A stretch of 64,000 bases of DNA from Psychrobacillus sp. FSL K6-2836 (GTDB lineage: Bacteria > Bacillota > Bacilli > Bacillales_A > Planococcaceae): the NCBI RefSeq assembly GCF_038003085.1, contig NZ_JBBOOM010000001.1:620001-684000 (forward strand). The letters are read 5' to 3'. Numbering within the stretch: the stretch's first letter is position 1; each line of letters opens with the position of its first letter. Below are positions 25,837-35,462 of this stretch, in pieces. A model generated the notes under the pieces. It did no database searches. It was not told the DNA's origin and saw only the letters and a program-made list of their open reading frames with translations. The translations under genes were made by a program, and so were the position numbers.

Positions 25837-26286
25837 TCACCTAATCTCTTTGTTTTGAAACTTCAAAGAAGATATTTCATCTAATTGAATTGTTTCTAGT
25901 CTTTGTTGCTCTTGTTGAAACTGCTCAAATCCTTTTTCTTTTATCTTTTCGAACTTCTTTACCTCTAATGACTTATCGAGAAGTTTTTCCTCCATCCAAT
26001 TCATTTTAGATCTTGCTTGGATAACTTCTTTTTGAACTACATCTATTCTTTTTTGAAGTCCTTCGATATAGCTTGAATAATGATGGATGTTGTCTATGGA
26101 AAGACCAGAAACAAGTAGATTGTTTTGAGTGTCCACTGTATCTTCCTTTTTTTTCAACAAATTATAAAGTTCCGTTGCAACTTTTTCGAAAATAGACACG
26201 GATTCTTTGTAAGCTAATTCTGTTTCCGACTTTTCTTGCTCACGAATCGTTAAAACTTTAGCAAATTTAAATTGATAAGCAACCAT
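25837..26286 (-). CDS. fliJ: Flagellar export chaperone FliJ
   Basis: Coiled-coil stalk protein of the FliH-FliI-FliJ export ATPase. 149 residues from ATG 26286 (MVAYQFKFAKVLTIRE), matching known FliJ starts; the frame also opens at GTG 26301. Nearly all heptad coiled coil with no membrane segment. The ATG sits across the fliI stop (1-nt gap/overlap), so expression is tied to fliI. Confidence 0.93.
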   Translation of the reverse strand: MVAYQFKFAKVLTIREQEKSETELAYKESVSIFEKVATELYNLLKKKEDTVDTQNNLLVSGLSIDNIHHYSSYIEGLQKRIDVVQKEVIQARSKMNWMEEKLLDKSLEVKKFEKIKEKGFEQFQQEQQRLETIQLDEISSLKFQNKEIR

Positions 26287-26287
26287 T

Positions 26288-27610
26288 TTATGAAACACCA
26301 CCTGATAATTTCACTAATTCATCTACCGAGGAATCCAAAGATACTTTATCTAAATATCCTTGTTTTAAAAATGAAGTAATTAAAGGCTCATACTGTATAG
26401 CTTCATCAATATCACGAGATGTACCACGCTTATACGCTCCGATATTAATCAGATCTTCTGATTTATTGTAAGTAAAGTATAAATCCCTCAATCTTTCCGC
26501 TGCTTTTACATGTTTTTTGTCTGAAATATGATTCATCAATCGACTAATGCTTTTCAAAACATTAATAGCTGGATACTGCCCCTTGTTAGCAAGTGCACGA
26601 TCCAACACAATATGACCATCTAAAATACCACGAACAGTATCGGCAATTGGTTCATTCATATCGTCACCATCTACTAGTACTGTATAAAATGCTGTGATCG
26701 TTCCAAACTCGTTTGTACCTGTACGTTCTAACAGCTTAGGTAAAATAGAAAATACGGACGGAGTATATCCTCTTGTAGCTGGAGGCTCTCCTACAGCAAG
26801 ACCCACTTCACGTTGCGCCATCGCCACACGAGTTACAGAGTCCATCATGAGCATAACATTTAACCCTTTGTCCCGGAAGTACTCAGCAATAGCTGTAGCT
26901 GTAAAAGCGCCTTTAATGCGCATTAAAGCAGGTTGGTCAGAGGTAGCTGCAACTACGATCGATTTTTCTAGTCCTTCTTTTCCTAAATCTCTTTCGATAA
27001 ACTCACGTACTTCTCTGCCACGTTCCCCAATTAGTGCGATTACATTTAAATCTGCGTTAGTATTTCTAGCAATCATTCCAAGTAATGTACTTTTTCCTAC
27101 ACCAGATCCAGCGAAAATACCTACCCTTTGCCCTTTTCCTACTGTTAGCATTCCGTCAATCGCCTTTACACCAACTTCGATTTGCTCTTCTATAGGAGGT
27201 CTCGTCAAAGGATTTGGGGAATCTTTTTCTGTCCCAACTGTCATTAAACCTTTTGGCAAGACAGATCCATCAATTGGATTTCCCATTGAATCTAATACTT
27301 TCCCTATTAATTCCGGACCAACTTTAATCTCTAATGGACTATTCGTCCCTTCGACTAAACAGCCTGTAGATATTTCTCTAATATTCGTGTAGGGCATTAA
27401 TACGACAATTTCTTCCTTAAAACCAACTACTTCAGCAAGAATAACGGAAGCTCCTGTTTTGGCTGAGTTTATATGGATTTTACAAACGTCTCCAACTGAA
27501 CTTTCAGGGCCTTGTGACTCAATCATTAATCCAACCACTCGACTAACTCGACCATATTTTTTAAAGGTAGGTATATTCGAAATTTGTTGAATTAAATCTA
27601 CTGCTTTCAT
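26288..27610 (-). CDS. fliI: Flagellum-specific ATPase FliI
   Basis: Hexameric F1-beta-like ATPase that energises delivery of export substrates. About 440 residues from ATG 27610, which is 6 nt from GGAGTG; an earlier in-frame GTG (27619) overlaps the fliH stop. Walker A GSGVGKST at about 168-175, arginine/Walker B region VMLMMDSVTRVAMAQREV, and GEPPATRGYTPSVFSILPKLLERTG-type signature. Cytosolic, part of the C-ring-associated export complex. Confidence 0.97.
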   Translation of the reverse strand: MKAVDLIQQISNIPTFKKYGRVSRVVGLMIESQGPESSVGDVCKIHINSAKTGASVILAEVVGFKEEIVVLMPYTNIREISTGCLVEGTNSPLEIKVGPELIGKVLDSMGNPIDGSVLPKGLMTVGTEKDSPNPLTRPPIEEQIEVGVKAIDGMLTVGKGQRVGIFAGSGVGKSTLLGMIARNTNADLNVIALIGERGREVREFIERDLGKEGLEKSIVVAATSDQPALMRIKGAFTATAIAEYFRDKGLNVMLMMDSVTRVAMAQREVGLAVGEPPATRGYTPSVFSILPKLLERTGTNEFGTITAFYTVLVDGDDMNEPIADTVRGILDGHIVLDRALANKGQYPAINVLKSISRLMNHISDKKHVKAAERLRDLYFTYNKSEDLINIGAYKRGTSRDIDEAIQYEPLITSFLKQGYLDKVSLDSSVDELVKLSGGVS

Positions 27611-27615
27611 CACGT

Positions 27616-28386
27616 TCACTCCATACTATCTAGAATATCTACTAGCTTGCGTCGCAACTCCTGAACTTGATCATCAATGCTGACAACGATTCTTCCATGA
27701 TTGGTTTCTATATAACAATCTGTTTCATTCATATCTTCATCAACAAAAATCATAAATGGTACATCTATTGGAAAAATGGAGGAGAGTTCTTCTCTATTAT
27801 TAGATACAAGTTCAAAATAGGCGGGAGAAACATATAGTTTAATCTCTTTCATTTCCCTTGCTTCTTTTAAACCTCTTTTTACAATTGATAAAAATAATTC
27901 CTCATTCTCTTCTAGCTTTGTTGCAATAATGCGCTCTGCAGTTCGTATAGCTAATTCTAAAATAACCTGTTCCTGTTGCTGTAAATAATTTGCAGCATTC
28001 TCATGAGCAGTTTTCATTGCATCGTTAGCTAATTTTAGTGAATTTTGCATATCGGCTTGTGCTTTTAAGCGACCTTCTTCTAATCCTTGCACAAAGCCTT
28101 CATCATATGCTTGTTGCTGATAAGCTATCTTCTCTTCTTCCCAAGTATTTAACTGGTCTTCAATATATTGTTTTGTTTCTTCAATATCTTTTGTTAGTAT
28201 GGATCGTTTCTCTGCTATCTCTTGGTTTACTTCTTCTATCATTTTACTTCGCTCTTGTGTGAGTACATCTAAAGTCAACGGCTCGTCTGTGTTCATCATT
28301 TCTTGAACATGTAAATTCCTTATTTGAATGGGCTTGGAATTTTCCCTTGTTTCATCCAAATATACATTTCGGAAAATTTTAGACAA
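27616..28386 (-). CDS. fliH: Flagellar export ATPase regulator FliH
   Basis: Binds and restrains FliI and docks it to the C-ring. Start uncertain: TTG at 28386 (256 residues, MSKIFRN) is spaced 9 nt from GGAGGAG; ATG at 28395 abuts that site and TTG 28413 has none. Central Glu/Gln-rich coiled coil (about 55-110) including ADMQNSLKLANDAM-like sequence, then the FliH/V-ATPase E-type domain (about 130-250) with ELAIRTAERIIATKL. Overlaps the fliG end by 8 nt. Confidence 0.93.
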   Translation of the reverse strand: MSKIFRNVYLDETRENSKPIQIRNLHVQEMMNTDEPLTLDVLTQERSKMIEEVNQEIAEKRSILTKDIEETKQYIEDQLNTWEEEKIAYQQQAYDEGFVQGLEEGRLKAQADMQNSLKLANDAMKTAHENAANYLQQQEQVILELAIRTAERIIATKLEENEELFLSIVKRGLKEAREMKEIKLYVSPAYFELVSNNREELSSIFPIDVPFMIFVDEDMNETDCYIETNHGRIVVSIDDQVQELRRKLVDILDSME

Positions 28387-29392
28387 TGATGTCATCTCCT
28401 CCGCCACGAGCAATTATTATTTCCCCTGCGTCTTCCAATCTTCTAATAACAGTTACAATTCTAGATTGAGCTTCTTCTACGTCACGCAAACGAACTGGAC
28501 CCATAATTTCCATTTCTTCTTTAAATGTTTCGGCCATACGTACGGACATATTGCGGAAAATAACATCTTTAACTTCTTCACTAGAAACCTTCATAGAAAG
28601 TAGTAAATCTTCATTTTCACAATCCCGAATAACTCGTTGGATAGAACGATTATCAAGCGTAACAATATCTTCGAATACGAACATTCTTTTCTTGATCTCT
28701 TCCGCAAGCTCTGGATCTTGTATTTCTAAAGCATCCAAAATTGTTTTCTCCGTTGTTCTGTCAACACCATTTAACACTTCTACGACTGCATCGATACCGC
28801 CAGTCTCCGTGTAATCCTGCGTTACAGTCGAAGATAGCTTACGTTCTAGTACAGATTCAATTTCACTAATTACTTCAGGTGAAGTAGAATCCATTGTAGC
28901 TATTCTTTTTGCAATATCTGCTTGTACTTCCTGTGGTAATGACGAAAGAATGATTCCAGCTTGCTGTGCCTCTAAATAAGAAAGGATTAATGCAATTGTT
29001 TGTGGGTGTTCATTTTGGATAAAGTTAAACAGTTGTGCAGGCTCTGCCCGTCTAGCAAAATCAAAAGGTCTCACTTGCAATGAAGAAGTAAGTCGATTAA
29101 TAATTGCTTGAGCATGATCTGTGCCTAATGCTTTTTCTAAAACTGTTTTTGCGTATCCAATACCCCCCTGCGAAATATAGTCTTGTGCTAAAGCTATATT
29201 GTGAAATTCTTCTATTATATCTTCTTTAATCTCAGGCTCTACTTTTTTAACACCTGAAATTTCTAGAGTTAAACGCTCAATTTCTTCTTCATTTAAATGT
29301 TTATAAATTGAAGCAGACACTTCAGGTCCGAGAGAAATTAATAAGAGCGCGGCTTTTTGTTTACCACTTAAATCTTTTTCTTTCTTGTTCAT
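28379..29392 (-). CDS. fliG: Flagellar motor switch protein FliG
   Basis: C-ring protein that contacts the MS-ring and generates torque with the stator. 337 residues from ATG 29392 (GGGGGG spaced 6 nt); the open frame begins at a TTG six codons earlier. N-terminal FliF-binding domain, middle armadillo domain with EHPQTIALILSYL, C-terminal torque helix with charged residues in NEDLLLSMKVSSEEVKD and ending in GGGDD. A family C repeat separates it from fliF. Confidence 0.97.
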   Translation of the reverse strand: MNKKEKDLSGKQKAALLLISLGPEVSASIYKHLNEEEIERLTLEISGVKKVEPEIKEDIIEEFHNIALAQDYISQGGIGYAKTVLEKALGTDHAQAIINRLTSSLQVRPFDFARRAEPAQLFNFIQNEHPQTIALILSYLEAQQAGIILSSLPQEVQADIAKRIATMDSTSPEVISEIESVLERKLSSTVTQDYTETGGIDAVVEVLNGVDRTTEKTILDALEIQDPELAEEIKKRMFVFEDIVTLDNRSIQRVIRDCENEDLLLSMKVSSEEVKDVIFRNMSVRMAETFKEEMEIMGPVRLRDVEEAQSRIVTVIRRLEDAGEIIIARGGGDDIIV

Positions 29393-29412
29393 AGCCGTCC
29401 CCCCAATCAATT

Positions 29413-29496
29413 ACGCCTCGGCATAACTGCGTCCAGATTTTGAACCCGACAAGCCGAGTTTACTCCTTTTAAAATCTGTGACATCCGCCTGAGGCT
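29413..29496. repeat. Family C hairpin repeat between fliF and fliG
   Basis: About 84 nt with outer arms GCCTCGGC against GCCTGAGGC (one bulged base) and an inner perfect 8-bp stem CAGATTTT/AAAATCTG closing an unpaired region of about 26 nt. No long T run follows, so it is not a plain terminator. A shortened relic sharing ATCAATTACGCCT may lie at about 53277-53290. Confidence 0.75.
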
Positions 29497-29521
29497 ATAA
29501 CTTTATTCTTCGAAAGTAAAG

Positions 29522-31111
29522 TTAATCCTCTGCTATCCAAGTACGTAATAACTTCGCAAATTCTTCTGGCTTATCTTTCGCCATTTTTTCTAGTTGTTTT
29601 CGTCTTAGAGTTGATTCGGTTTCTTTTTCTGTGTTTATATCATCTACATTAAGCTCTTCTCGCTGTTCCTCTAGAATAATCATTTCTTCCTCATCGGTTT
29701 TTCTAGAGCGTAGTAAGGATATAACTAGCAGTATTATTGCAACAAGTAAAATTCCACCGATCACATATACCCACCAAGGAATGGACGATTGTGTACTCGC
29801 CACTGCGGCAGCTTTACCGTTAAACGGTTGTACAGAAACGACAATCTTTTCCTGTAGTAATTCCTCTGTCAATTCTCCGCCTGCTTCTTCATCGATCGAA
29901 GTGCGGATAATTGTCGCAAGAATTTGTTCTATATCTTGTTCTACACCGTCTGGCATAGAAGCAACATCCTCAGGATCTGGAGGTTCTACCATCACTTGGA
30001 TACCTATATCCCTAATTTTATACGGGCTTTCTACTATTTCTTTTCGGATACGATTTACTTCACTATTAATCGTGTCTTCAATTCGCTCATAATCACCATT
30101 TGATGTTGAACCTTCTACATAGTTGGTAAAGTTATCAGTTGCATCCTCTGTTGCCGGTGTACCACCTGCAACCGGATTCTCACCAGTAAAGGTTTCAGAA
30201 ATACGTTGCGCACTAATTTCAATTCCAGCCATATTTTCTTCATCAACTGGCTCTACTAAATTTTCTTCACGATTTTCCTGTTTGAAGTCAATGTCAGTTG
30301 TAACAGAGACAACTACTTTATCTTGTCCCATTAAAGTACCTAACATTGTTTGTACCTGGCGCTGTAAATCACGTTCAACAGTTTTCTTAATCGACATTTG
30401 ATCATTTACATTCGCACCAGCTGTATTTGCATTTGCTTGATCTAAGTCAAAATACTCTAAGTACTGATTTCTGATGCTAATATCTTCTGCGGCTAGATTA
30501 GGAATTGACTTGGATACTAAGTTATATAAGGACAAAATCTGTGAATCTGTGAATTTGTACCCAGCCTCTGTATTCAAAACTATTGCTGCACTCGCCGTTT
30601 CATTGCTTTGAGATAGGAATACTCCTTCTTCTGGTAAGGTAATCATTACCTGAGCATCTTTTACCCCTTTTACCCCTTTAATCAATTTCGCAAGTTCGGT
30701 TTGCATGGAAGCTAATTTCAAGACATTAAACTCATTATCTGTCATACCAAATCCAGCGTTTTGGGAAAAGAAGTTATAGTCGATCATACCTGATTCCGGA
30801 AATCCTTCCGCAGCTAATTGGACTAACAATGAATCTACTTGCTCTTCTGGTACTAATATGGACGTTCCACCTGGAGCAATTTCATTTGGTACTCCTTGTG
30901 CATCTAATGTCTCTTTTATACGTCCAACTTCAGATGGAGATACATCTGTATAAAGTGGAACAAAGTTAGTTTTATTCATCATAAAAGTAATAACGGTAGC
31001 TAAAATAATAATTCCTAACACACTACCGATCATTGTTCCTTTTTGCATTTTGGTGCGACTTTTCCAAAACGTGGTTACATCGCTAGTCATTTTTTTTATA
31101 CGTTCATTCAT
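29522..31111 (-). CDS. fliF: Flagellar MS-ring protein FliF
   Basis: Forms the membrane MS-ring on which rotor and export gate assemble. 529 residues: basic N-terminus, membrane helix at about 25-45, YscJ/RBM-type ring-building domains (about 47-220), a long extracytoplasmic collar region, second membrane helix at about 440-463 (WWVYVIGGILLVAIILLVI), and a cytoplasmic FliG-binding tail ending ...FAKLLRTWIAED, the usual FliF C-terminus. ATG at 31111 with GGAGGATAATA upstream. Confidence 0.98.
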   Translation of the reverse strand: MNERIKKMTSDVTTFWKSRTKMQKGTMIGSVLGIIILATVITFMMNKTNFVPLYTDVSPSEVGRIKETLDAQGVPNEIAPGGTSILVPEEQVDSLLVQLAAEGFPESGMIDYNFFSQNAGFGMTDNEFNVLKLASMQTELAKLIKGVKGVKDAQVMITLPEEGVFLSQSNETASAAIVLNTEAGYKFTDSQILSLYNLVSKSIPNLAAEDISIRNQYLEYFDLDQANANTAGANVNDQMSIKKTVERDLQRQVQTMLGTLMGQDKVVVSVTTDIDFKQENREENLVEPVDEENMAGIEISAQRISETFTGENPVAGGTPATEDATDNFTNYVEGSTSNGDYERIEDTINSEVNRIRKEIVESPYKIRDIGIQVMVEPPDPEDVASMPDGVEQDIEQILATIIRTSIDEEAGGELTEELLQEKIVVSVQPFNGKAAAVASTQSSIPWWVYVIGGILLVAIILLVISLLRSRKTDEEEMIILEEQREELNVDDINTEKETESTLRRKQLEKMAKDKPEEFAKLLRTWIAED

Positions 31112-31170
31112 TATTATCCTCCGGTTATGGTGAATATTTTTGCTCGATATTTAGCGATAACCGAGAGAGG

Positions 31171-31476
31171 TTACACTTGCATACGCATTATTTCTTGATA
31201 TGCTTCCACTACTTTATTCCTAATTTCTAATGTCGCATTTAATGTAATACTTGCTTTTTGAGAAGCAATCATTACATCGTGTAACTCGATATCCCCACCA
31301 TTTATTAGCTTTTCGGTAGCTACATCGGAAGCTTTTTGATTTTCATTAACAGATTGAATAGCCGTCTTTAAAAAATCACCAAAATCAGCTTGTGCCTCTG
31401 CAGGACTTAACTTCGAAGTTGTCGAAACTGGATTTATTTGTGAAGGATTAAATAATGAAATGGATTCTATTGGCAA
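31171..31476 (-). CDS. fliE: Flagellar hook-basal body complex protein FliE
   Basis: Adaptor between MS-ring/export gate and rod. 101 residues; conserved C-terminal region NGGDIELHDVMIASQKASITLNATLEIRNKVVEAYQEIMRMQV-type is intact (about 58-101). Start is TTG at 31476 with AAGAAGG upstream, giving a normal length; no ATG fits. 20 nt after flgC. Confidence 0.96.
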   Translation of the reverse strand: MPIESISLFNPSQINPVSTTSKLSPAEAQADFGDFLKTAIQSVNENQKASDVATEKLINGGDIELHDVMIASQKASITLNATLEIRNKVVEAYQEIMRMQV

Positions 31477-31496
31477 TTTAAACTATACCTTCTTTC

Positions 31497-31958
31497 TTAT
31501 TTTCCTATTTCTAATGCCTTAGACAACATTGCTTTGTTCGCATTAAAAACTGTTACGTTCGCCTCATAGGATCTAGTAGCTGATATCAAATCAACCATTT
31601 CTCTTAATGGGTCGACATTCGGCATTTCCACGTATCCATTTTCATCTGCATCAATATGTGTCGGATCATATACTAATTTAAAAGGGGTTTCTGTATCTTC
31701 TTTTACATCACTTACTTTTACTCCGTTTCCGACACTTTTATTGTCCGTGGAACCCATGGCCACATTTAAAAAATTCGAAAAATTACCTTCTAATGGCTTC
31801 AATGTCACAGACTTTCTTCTATATGCCTGCCACTCACCATCTACGAGCTTAGCTCTTGTTGTATCTACATTTGCCATATTAGAGGAAATTACATCCATTC
31901 TAAGCCTCCCGGCAGTTAATGCTGACGCTGTTGTATTCATACCATGAAATATGGACAT
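31497..31958 (-). CDS. flgC: Flagellar proximal rod protein FlgC
   Basis: Rod component. 153 residues with the N-terminal rod motif VISSNMANVDTTRAKL (about 24-39), the conserved middle DPTHIDADENGYVEMPNVDPLREM and the C-terminal coiled segment ATRSYEANVTVFNANKAM. ATG at 31958 with GAGGAGGAAGCTAATT; 2 nt after flgB. Confidence 0.97.
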   Translation of the reverse strand: MSIFHGMNTTASALTAGRLRMDVISSNMANVDTTRAKLVDGEWQAYRRKSVTLKPLEGNFSNFLNVAMGSTDNKSVGNGVKVSDVKEDTETPFKLVYDPTHIDADENGYVEMPNVDPLREMVDLISATRSYEANVTVFNANKAMLSKALEIGK

Positions 31959-31960
31959 AA

Positions 31961-32353
31961 TTAGCTTCCTCCTCTAATAACAGTTTGTAATGTATTTAAC
32001 TTGCCACTCATCCGATCTATTAACGCATTATAATAGATTTGATTGGTCGCTAGATTTGCTTGTTCTTTATCCATATCTACGCCGTTGCCATTGTGGTTAT
32101 AACTATAATTGGCATAATCGAACACACCTAATGCACTAGATTTTGTTTGAAAATCTATATGTTTTTCTTGTGTTCTATGTGCAGAAATAGTGGATTGTTT
32201 AGCATTAGATAAATATTCACTAAAGCTAACACTTTTCGCTTTATAGTTTGGAGTGTCGACATTTGCTATATTTTGCGCGATTGTCTTTTGTTTTGTCGCT
32301 GAGAAATCCAATCCTTGTTCCAAACTTGAAATTGCACCACTAAATATACTCAT
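31961..32353 (-). CDS. flgB: Flagellar proximal rod protein FlgB
   Basis: First gene of the fla/che operon. 130 residues from ATG 32353 (GAGGTG spaced 6 nt); the upstream GTG at 32362 lies in that site. Contains TIAQNIANVDTPNYKAKSV (rod motif) and C-terminal MDKEQANLATNQIYYNALIDRM. It follows a sigma-A promoter and CodY-like box directly downstream of codY's terminator. Confidence 0.97.
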   Translation of the reverse strand: MSIFSGAISSLEQGLDFSATKQKTIAQNIANVDTPNYKAKSVSFSEYLSNAKQSTISAHRTQEKHIDFQTKSSALGVFDYANYSYNHNGNGVDMDKEQANLATNQIYYNALIDRMSGKLNTLQTVIRGGS

Positions 32354-32424
32354 TTTTTTCACCTCACCATAAAATAATTCGACATATTTTTTTAGTAATT
32401 ATCTTTGAATATCATAATAATTTA

Positions 32425-32453
32425 ATTGTAATGATTATGTAACATTGTGTCTA
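32425..32453 (-). promoter_or_regulatory. fla/che operon sigma-A promoter
   Basis: Minus strand TAGACA (32448-32453), 17-nt spacer, TACAAT (32425-32430), about 70 nt before the flgB start. No convincing sigma-D promoter (TAAA...GCCGATAT type) was seen in the same gap. Confidence 0.75.
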
Positions 32454-32456
32454 TTG

Positions 32457-32471
32457 AATTTTCAGTATTTT
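32457..32471. promoter_or_regulatory. CodY-box-like site at the fla/che promoter
   Basis: AATTTTCAGTATTTT matches the CodY consensus AATTTTCWGAAAATT at 12 of 15 positions and ends 3 nt from the -35 hexamer. Binding here would block RNA polymerase, fitting the known CodY repression of motility genes in B. subtilis. Confidence 0.6.
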
Positions 32472-32596
32472 AATAGGTCTTTATTCCTTTTTATTTGATA
32501 ATAGTCGACATTTTGTGTCAATCCTAGTCAATTGTTAATTTTTACACATGTTACTAGTAAAAATCAACTAATTTCGTTCACTATTTTTCTCCTATC

Positions 32597-32628
32597 AAAA
32601 AAACTCTTCCACTTAAAGTGGAAGAGTT
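32597..32628 (-). terminator. codY terminator
   Basis: 13-bp stem AACTCTTCCACTT/AAGTGGAAGAGTT around one central base, followed on the minus strand by seven T. Separates codY from the fla/che promoter. Confidence 0.9.
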
Positions 32629-32642
32629 GGAATATTATTCAC

Positions 32643-33422
32643 TTATTTCATTTTAAGTTGCGCTAACTCTGCAAGAAACTTATCATTTAATACTTTGATA
32701 TATGTTCCTTTCATTCCTAGTGATCTTGACTCAATTACTCCAGCACTTTCTAGTTTACGAAGTGCGTTTACGATAACAGATCTTGTAATTCCTACGCGAT
32801 CAGCAATTTTAGATGCTACTAAGAGACCTTCACTGCCATCTAACTCTTCAAAGATATGTTCAATCGCTTCTAATTCACTGTAAGACAATGAATTGATAGC
32901 CATTTGAACAACCGCTTTACTACGAGCTTCTTCTTCAATTTCTTCTGATTTTTCACGTAGGATTTCCATACCAACAACTGTTGCGCCATATTCACCAAGT
33001 ATTAAATCATCATCTTCAAATTCTTGTTTTAAACGTCCTAAGATTAATGTACCTAAACGTTCACCGCCACCAATGATCGGAACAATTGTTGTTAGACCGT
33101 CTTTAAATAACTCACGGTTTTCTTCTGGGAACACAGAGTGCTCGCTAAAGACATCTAAATTTGATGATGTTTCATCTACGTGAAAAAGATTTTTTGTATA
33201 TTGTTCAGGGAATTGACGCTCTTCCATCATTTTAATCATACGTTCATTTTCAATTTGTTGATGAACTTCAAATCCTAATAATTTCCCTTTTCTAGATACG
33301 ATGAATGCGTTACTTTCGATTACTTCACTTAATGTAGCAGCCATCTCCTTAAAGTTTACTGGCTTACCTGCAGATGCTTGTAACATCGAGTTAATCTTTC
33401 TTGTTTTAGTTAATAAATTCAT
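32643..33422 (-). CDS. codY: GTP- and branched-chain-amino-acid-sensing repressor CodY
   Basis: Global regulator that senses nutrient status. 259 residues: N-terminal GAF domain (about 1-155) for isoleucine/valine/leucine, linker helix, and C-terminal winged helix-turn-helix (about 168-259) with [32 protein letters not shown], essentially the conserved CodY DNA-binding motif. Strong AATGGAGGAAATT before ATG 33422. Follows hslU as in Bacillus, and lies directly upstream of the motility operon whose promoter has a CodY-like site. Confidence 0.98.
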   Translation of the reverse strand: MNLLTKTRKINSMLQASAGKPVNFKEMAATLSEVIESNAFIVSRKGKLLGFEVHQQIENERMIKMMEERQFPEQYTKNLFHVDETSSNLDVFSEHSVFPEENRELFKDGLTTIVPIIGGGERLGTLILGRLKQEFEDDDLILGEYGATVVGMEILREKSEEIEEEARSKAVVQMAINSLSYSELEAIEHIFEELDGSEGLLVASKIADRVGITRSVIVNALRKLESAGVIESRSLGMKGTYIKVLNDKFLAELAQLKMK

Positions 33423-33506
33423 AAATAATTTCCTCCATTTAATTTTCTTATTTATTTTAATATTCTAAAGGTTTTTAATTGTTTTAGATACTAATTCGAA
33501 TTGATA

Positions 33507-34898
33507 TTATAAAATAAATTGCGATAAATCTCTGTTTTTCACAATATTGTCAAGTTTTCCGTCAATATACGCTGGCGTAATTTGGATATGCGCTGGCGAA
33601 ATGTCAGATGCTTCAAAAGAAAGCTCCTCTAAAATCTTCTCTAAAATAGTGTGTAAACGTCTCGCTCCTATATTATCGGTCTCCTGATTGACTTCATAAG
33701 CGATTTCACCAATTCTTTCAATAGATTCCTCAGAGAACGTGATTGTTACTCCTTCAGTTTCTAACAGAGCCTCATATTGCTTAATCAGGGATTGGCGCGG
33801 CTCTTTTAAAATACGAACAAAATCTTCTTTTGTCAATTTTTCTAATTCCACACGAATTGGAAAACGACCTTGTAGTTCAGGGATTAAATCTGATGGCTTT
33901 GCCATATGGAATGCTCCCGCTGCTATAAACAAAATATAGTCTGTTTTTACTGCACCATACTTTGTAGTAACTGTAGATCCTTCTACAATTGGTAAAATAT
34001 CTCGTTGAACACCTTCTCGTGATACATCTGCAGAAGAACCAGCACCGTTTTTACTTGCTATTTTGTCCATTTCATCGATAAATATGATACCTGTTTGTTC
34101 GGTCTTTTCAATTGCAATTTGAGAAATCTCATCATTGTCTATCAACTTGTTCGCTTCTTCTTGCATTAATACTTTACGTGCGTCTTTTACTTTCATTTTG
34201 CGTTTTTTCTTTTTCTTTGGCATCAGATTAGATAAGGCGTCTTGCATATTCATCCCCATGCTCTCCATACCACCTGGCTGTAGGGCATCAAATAATGAGG
34301 GAGTTTGTTCAACAACCTCCACAGTTATAAGCTCCTCTTCCAATTTTCCATCTCTTAAATCCTCGGCAATTTGCGAGCGTTTTAAACGTACATCTGTATC
34401 TTCTACATCAGCAGTATCTTCTTCTTTCCCCCCGAATAATGCTTCGAATGGATTTGAATTTGCGTTCTTTTTCTTCAAGGAAGGAACAAGCAGTTTTACG
34501 ATCGCATCGTTTGCCAAACGAATTGCTTGGTCTTTTACTTCTTCCATCTTTTCCTCACGAACAATTCGGATAGCTGCTTCTACTAAATCTCTTACCATCG
34601 ATTCAACATCTCTACCGACGTAACCTACTTCAGTGAACTTTGTTGCTTCTACTTTTACAAATGGAGCCTTCGTTAATTTAGCAATCCTTCTAGCAATTTC
34701 TGTTTTTCCTACTCCTGTAGGTCCAATCATTAGTATATTCTTTGGGATTACCTCGTTTTTCATCTCTTCATCCAATAATTGCCGACGATAGCGATTTCGA
34801 AGTGCAACAGCCACTGCTTTTTTTGCTGCTTCTTGACCAACGATGTATTTATTTAAATGCTCTGTAATTTGTTTTGGGGTTAAGTTTGTTTCCTTCAT
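33507..34898 (-). CDS. hslU: HslU (ClpY) ATPase of the HslUV protease
   Basis: AAA+ unfoldase feeding HslV. 463 residues: Walker A GPTGVGKT at 59-66, inserted I-domain (about 105-255) with a Lys-rich [11 protein letters not shown] stretch, Walker [11 protein letters not shown], sensor/arginine motifs GRFPIRVEL and [10 protein letters not shown], and the C-terminal tail ending LSQFIL that inserts into HslV. Start ATG 34898 overlaps the hslV stop by 4 nt. Confidence 0.98.
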   Translation of the reverse strand: MKETNLTPKQITEHLNKYIVGQEAAKKAVAVALRNRYRRQLLDEEMKNEVIPKNILMIGPTGVGKTEIARRIAKLTKAPFVKVEATKFTEVGYVGRDVESMVRDLVEAAIRIVREEKMEEVKDQAIRLANDAIVKLLVPSLKKKNANSNPFEALFGGKEEDTADVEDTDVRLKRSQIAEDLRDGKLEEELITVEVVEQTPSLFDALQPGGMESMGMNMQDALSNLMPKKKKKRKMKVKDARKVLMQEEANKLIDNDEISQIAIEKTEQTGIIFIDEMDKIASKNGAGSSADVSREGVQRDILPIVEGSTVTTKYGAVKTDYILFIAAGAFHMAKPSDLIPELQGRFPIRVELEKLTKEDFVRILKEPRQSLIKQYEALLETEGVTITFSEESIERIGEIAYEVNQETDNIGARRLHTILEKILEELSFEASDISPAHIQITPAYIDGKLDNIVKNRDLSQFIL

Positions 34899-35443
34899 TC
34901 ACCTAATACCTCCACAATAATTTGATGGTTTGTAAATACACATATATCTGCAGCTGTAGTAAGAGCCGCTTTAGCAATTTCTTGTGCTGTCATATTATCC
35001 CCTGCATATTGCTTTAAAGCTCTTCCAGCAGCTAATGCATAGTTCCCACCAGAACCGATAGCTAGTATACCATCATCTGGCTCAATTACTTCTCCTGTTC
35101 CGGAAACAAGTAATAGACTAGTTTTATCCATCACTAGAAGCATGGCCTCTAATTGACGTAGCATTTTGTCCCCACGCCATTGTTTGGCAAGCTCGACTGC
35201 TGCTCTTTGTAAATTTCCGTTATATTCTAACAACTTTCCTTCAAACATTTCAAATAGTGTAAAAGCATCTGCTACGGAGCCTGCAAAACCTGCTACAACT
35301 TGACCGTTAAAAAGCCTTCTTACTTTTTTCGCAGTATGTTTCATCACTACTTGGTTGCCTAAAGTCACTTGACCGTCTCCTGCCATTGCCTGACTACCAT
35401 TGTGACTAACTGCAAATATCGTGGTTGCATGAATATTACCCAA
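34895..35443 (-). CDS. hslV: HslV (ClpQ) protease subunit
   Basis: Proteasome-like peptidase. 182 residues. Initiates at TTG 35443 (GGAGG spaced 9 nt) and begins [10 protein letters not shown]. The conserved TTI element starts at Thr7, the usual catalytic N-terminal Thr after processing; the Ser at position 2 found in B. subtilis ClpQ is replaced here by Gly. Other family motifs: [20 protein letters not shown] and [13 protein letters not shown]. Sits in the xerC-hslV-hslU-codY operon. Confidence 0.97.
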   Translation of the reverse strand: MGNIHATTIFAVSHNGSQAMAGDGQVTLGNQVVMKHTAKKVRRLFNGQVVAGFAGSVADAFTLFEMFEGKLLEYNGNLQRAAVELAKQWRGDKMLRQLEAMLLVMDKTSLLLVSGTGEVIEPDDGILAIGSGGNYALAAGRALKQYAGDNMTAQEIAKAALTTAADICVFTNHQIIVEVLGE

Positions 35444-35462
35444 TTTTATTTACCTCCAATAT

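Noticed and set aside
26694-27392. Long plus-strand open frame (232 codons) opposite fliI
   Set aside because: It mirrors the conserved fliI reading frame, has no recognisable domain and no ribosome binding site; antisense shadow.
32354-32596. Sigma-D promoter for the fla/che operon
   Set aside because: No TAAA-N15-GCCGATAT-like sequence on the minus strand in this gap.
34135-34623. Plus-strand open frame (162 codons) opposite hslU
   Set aside because: Low-complexity Ser/Phe-rich translation, antisense of a conserved gene.
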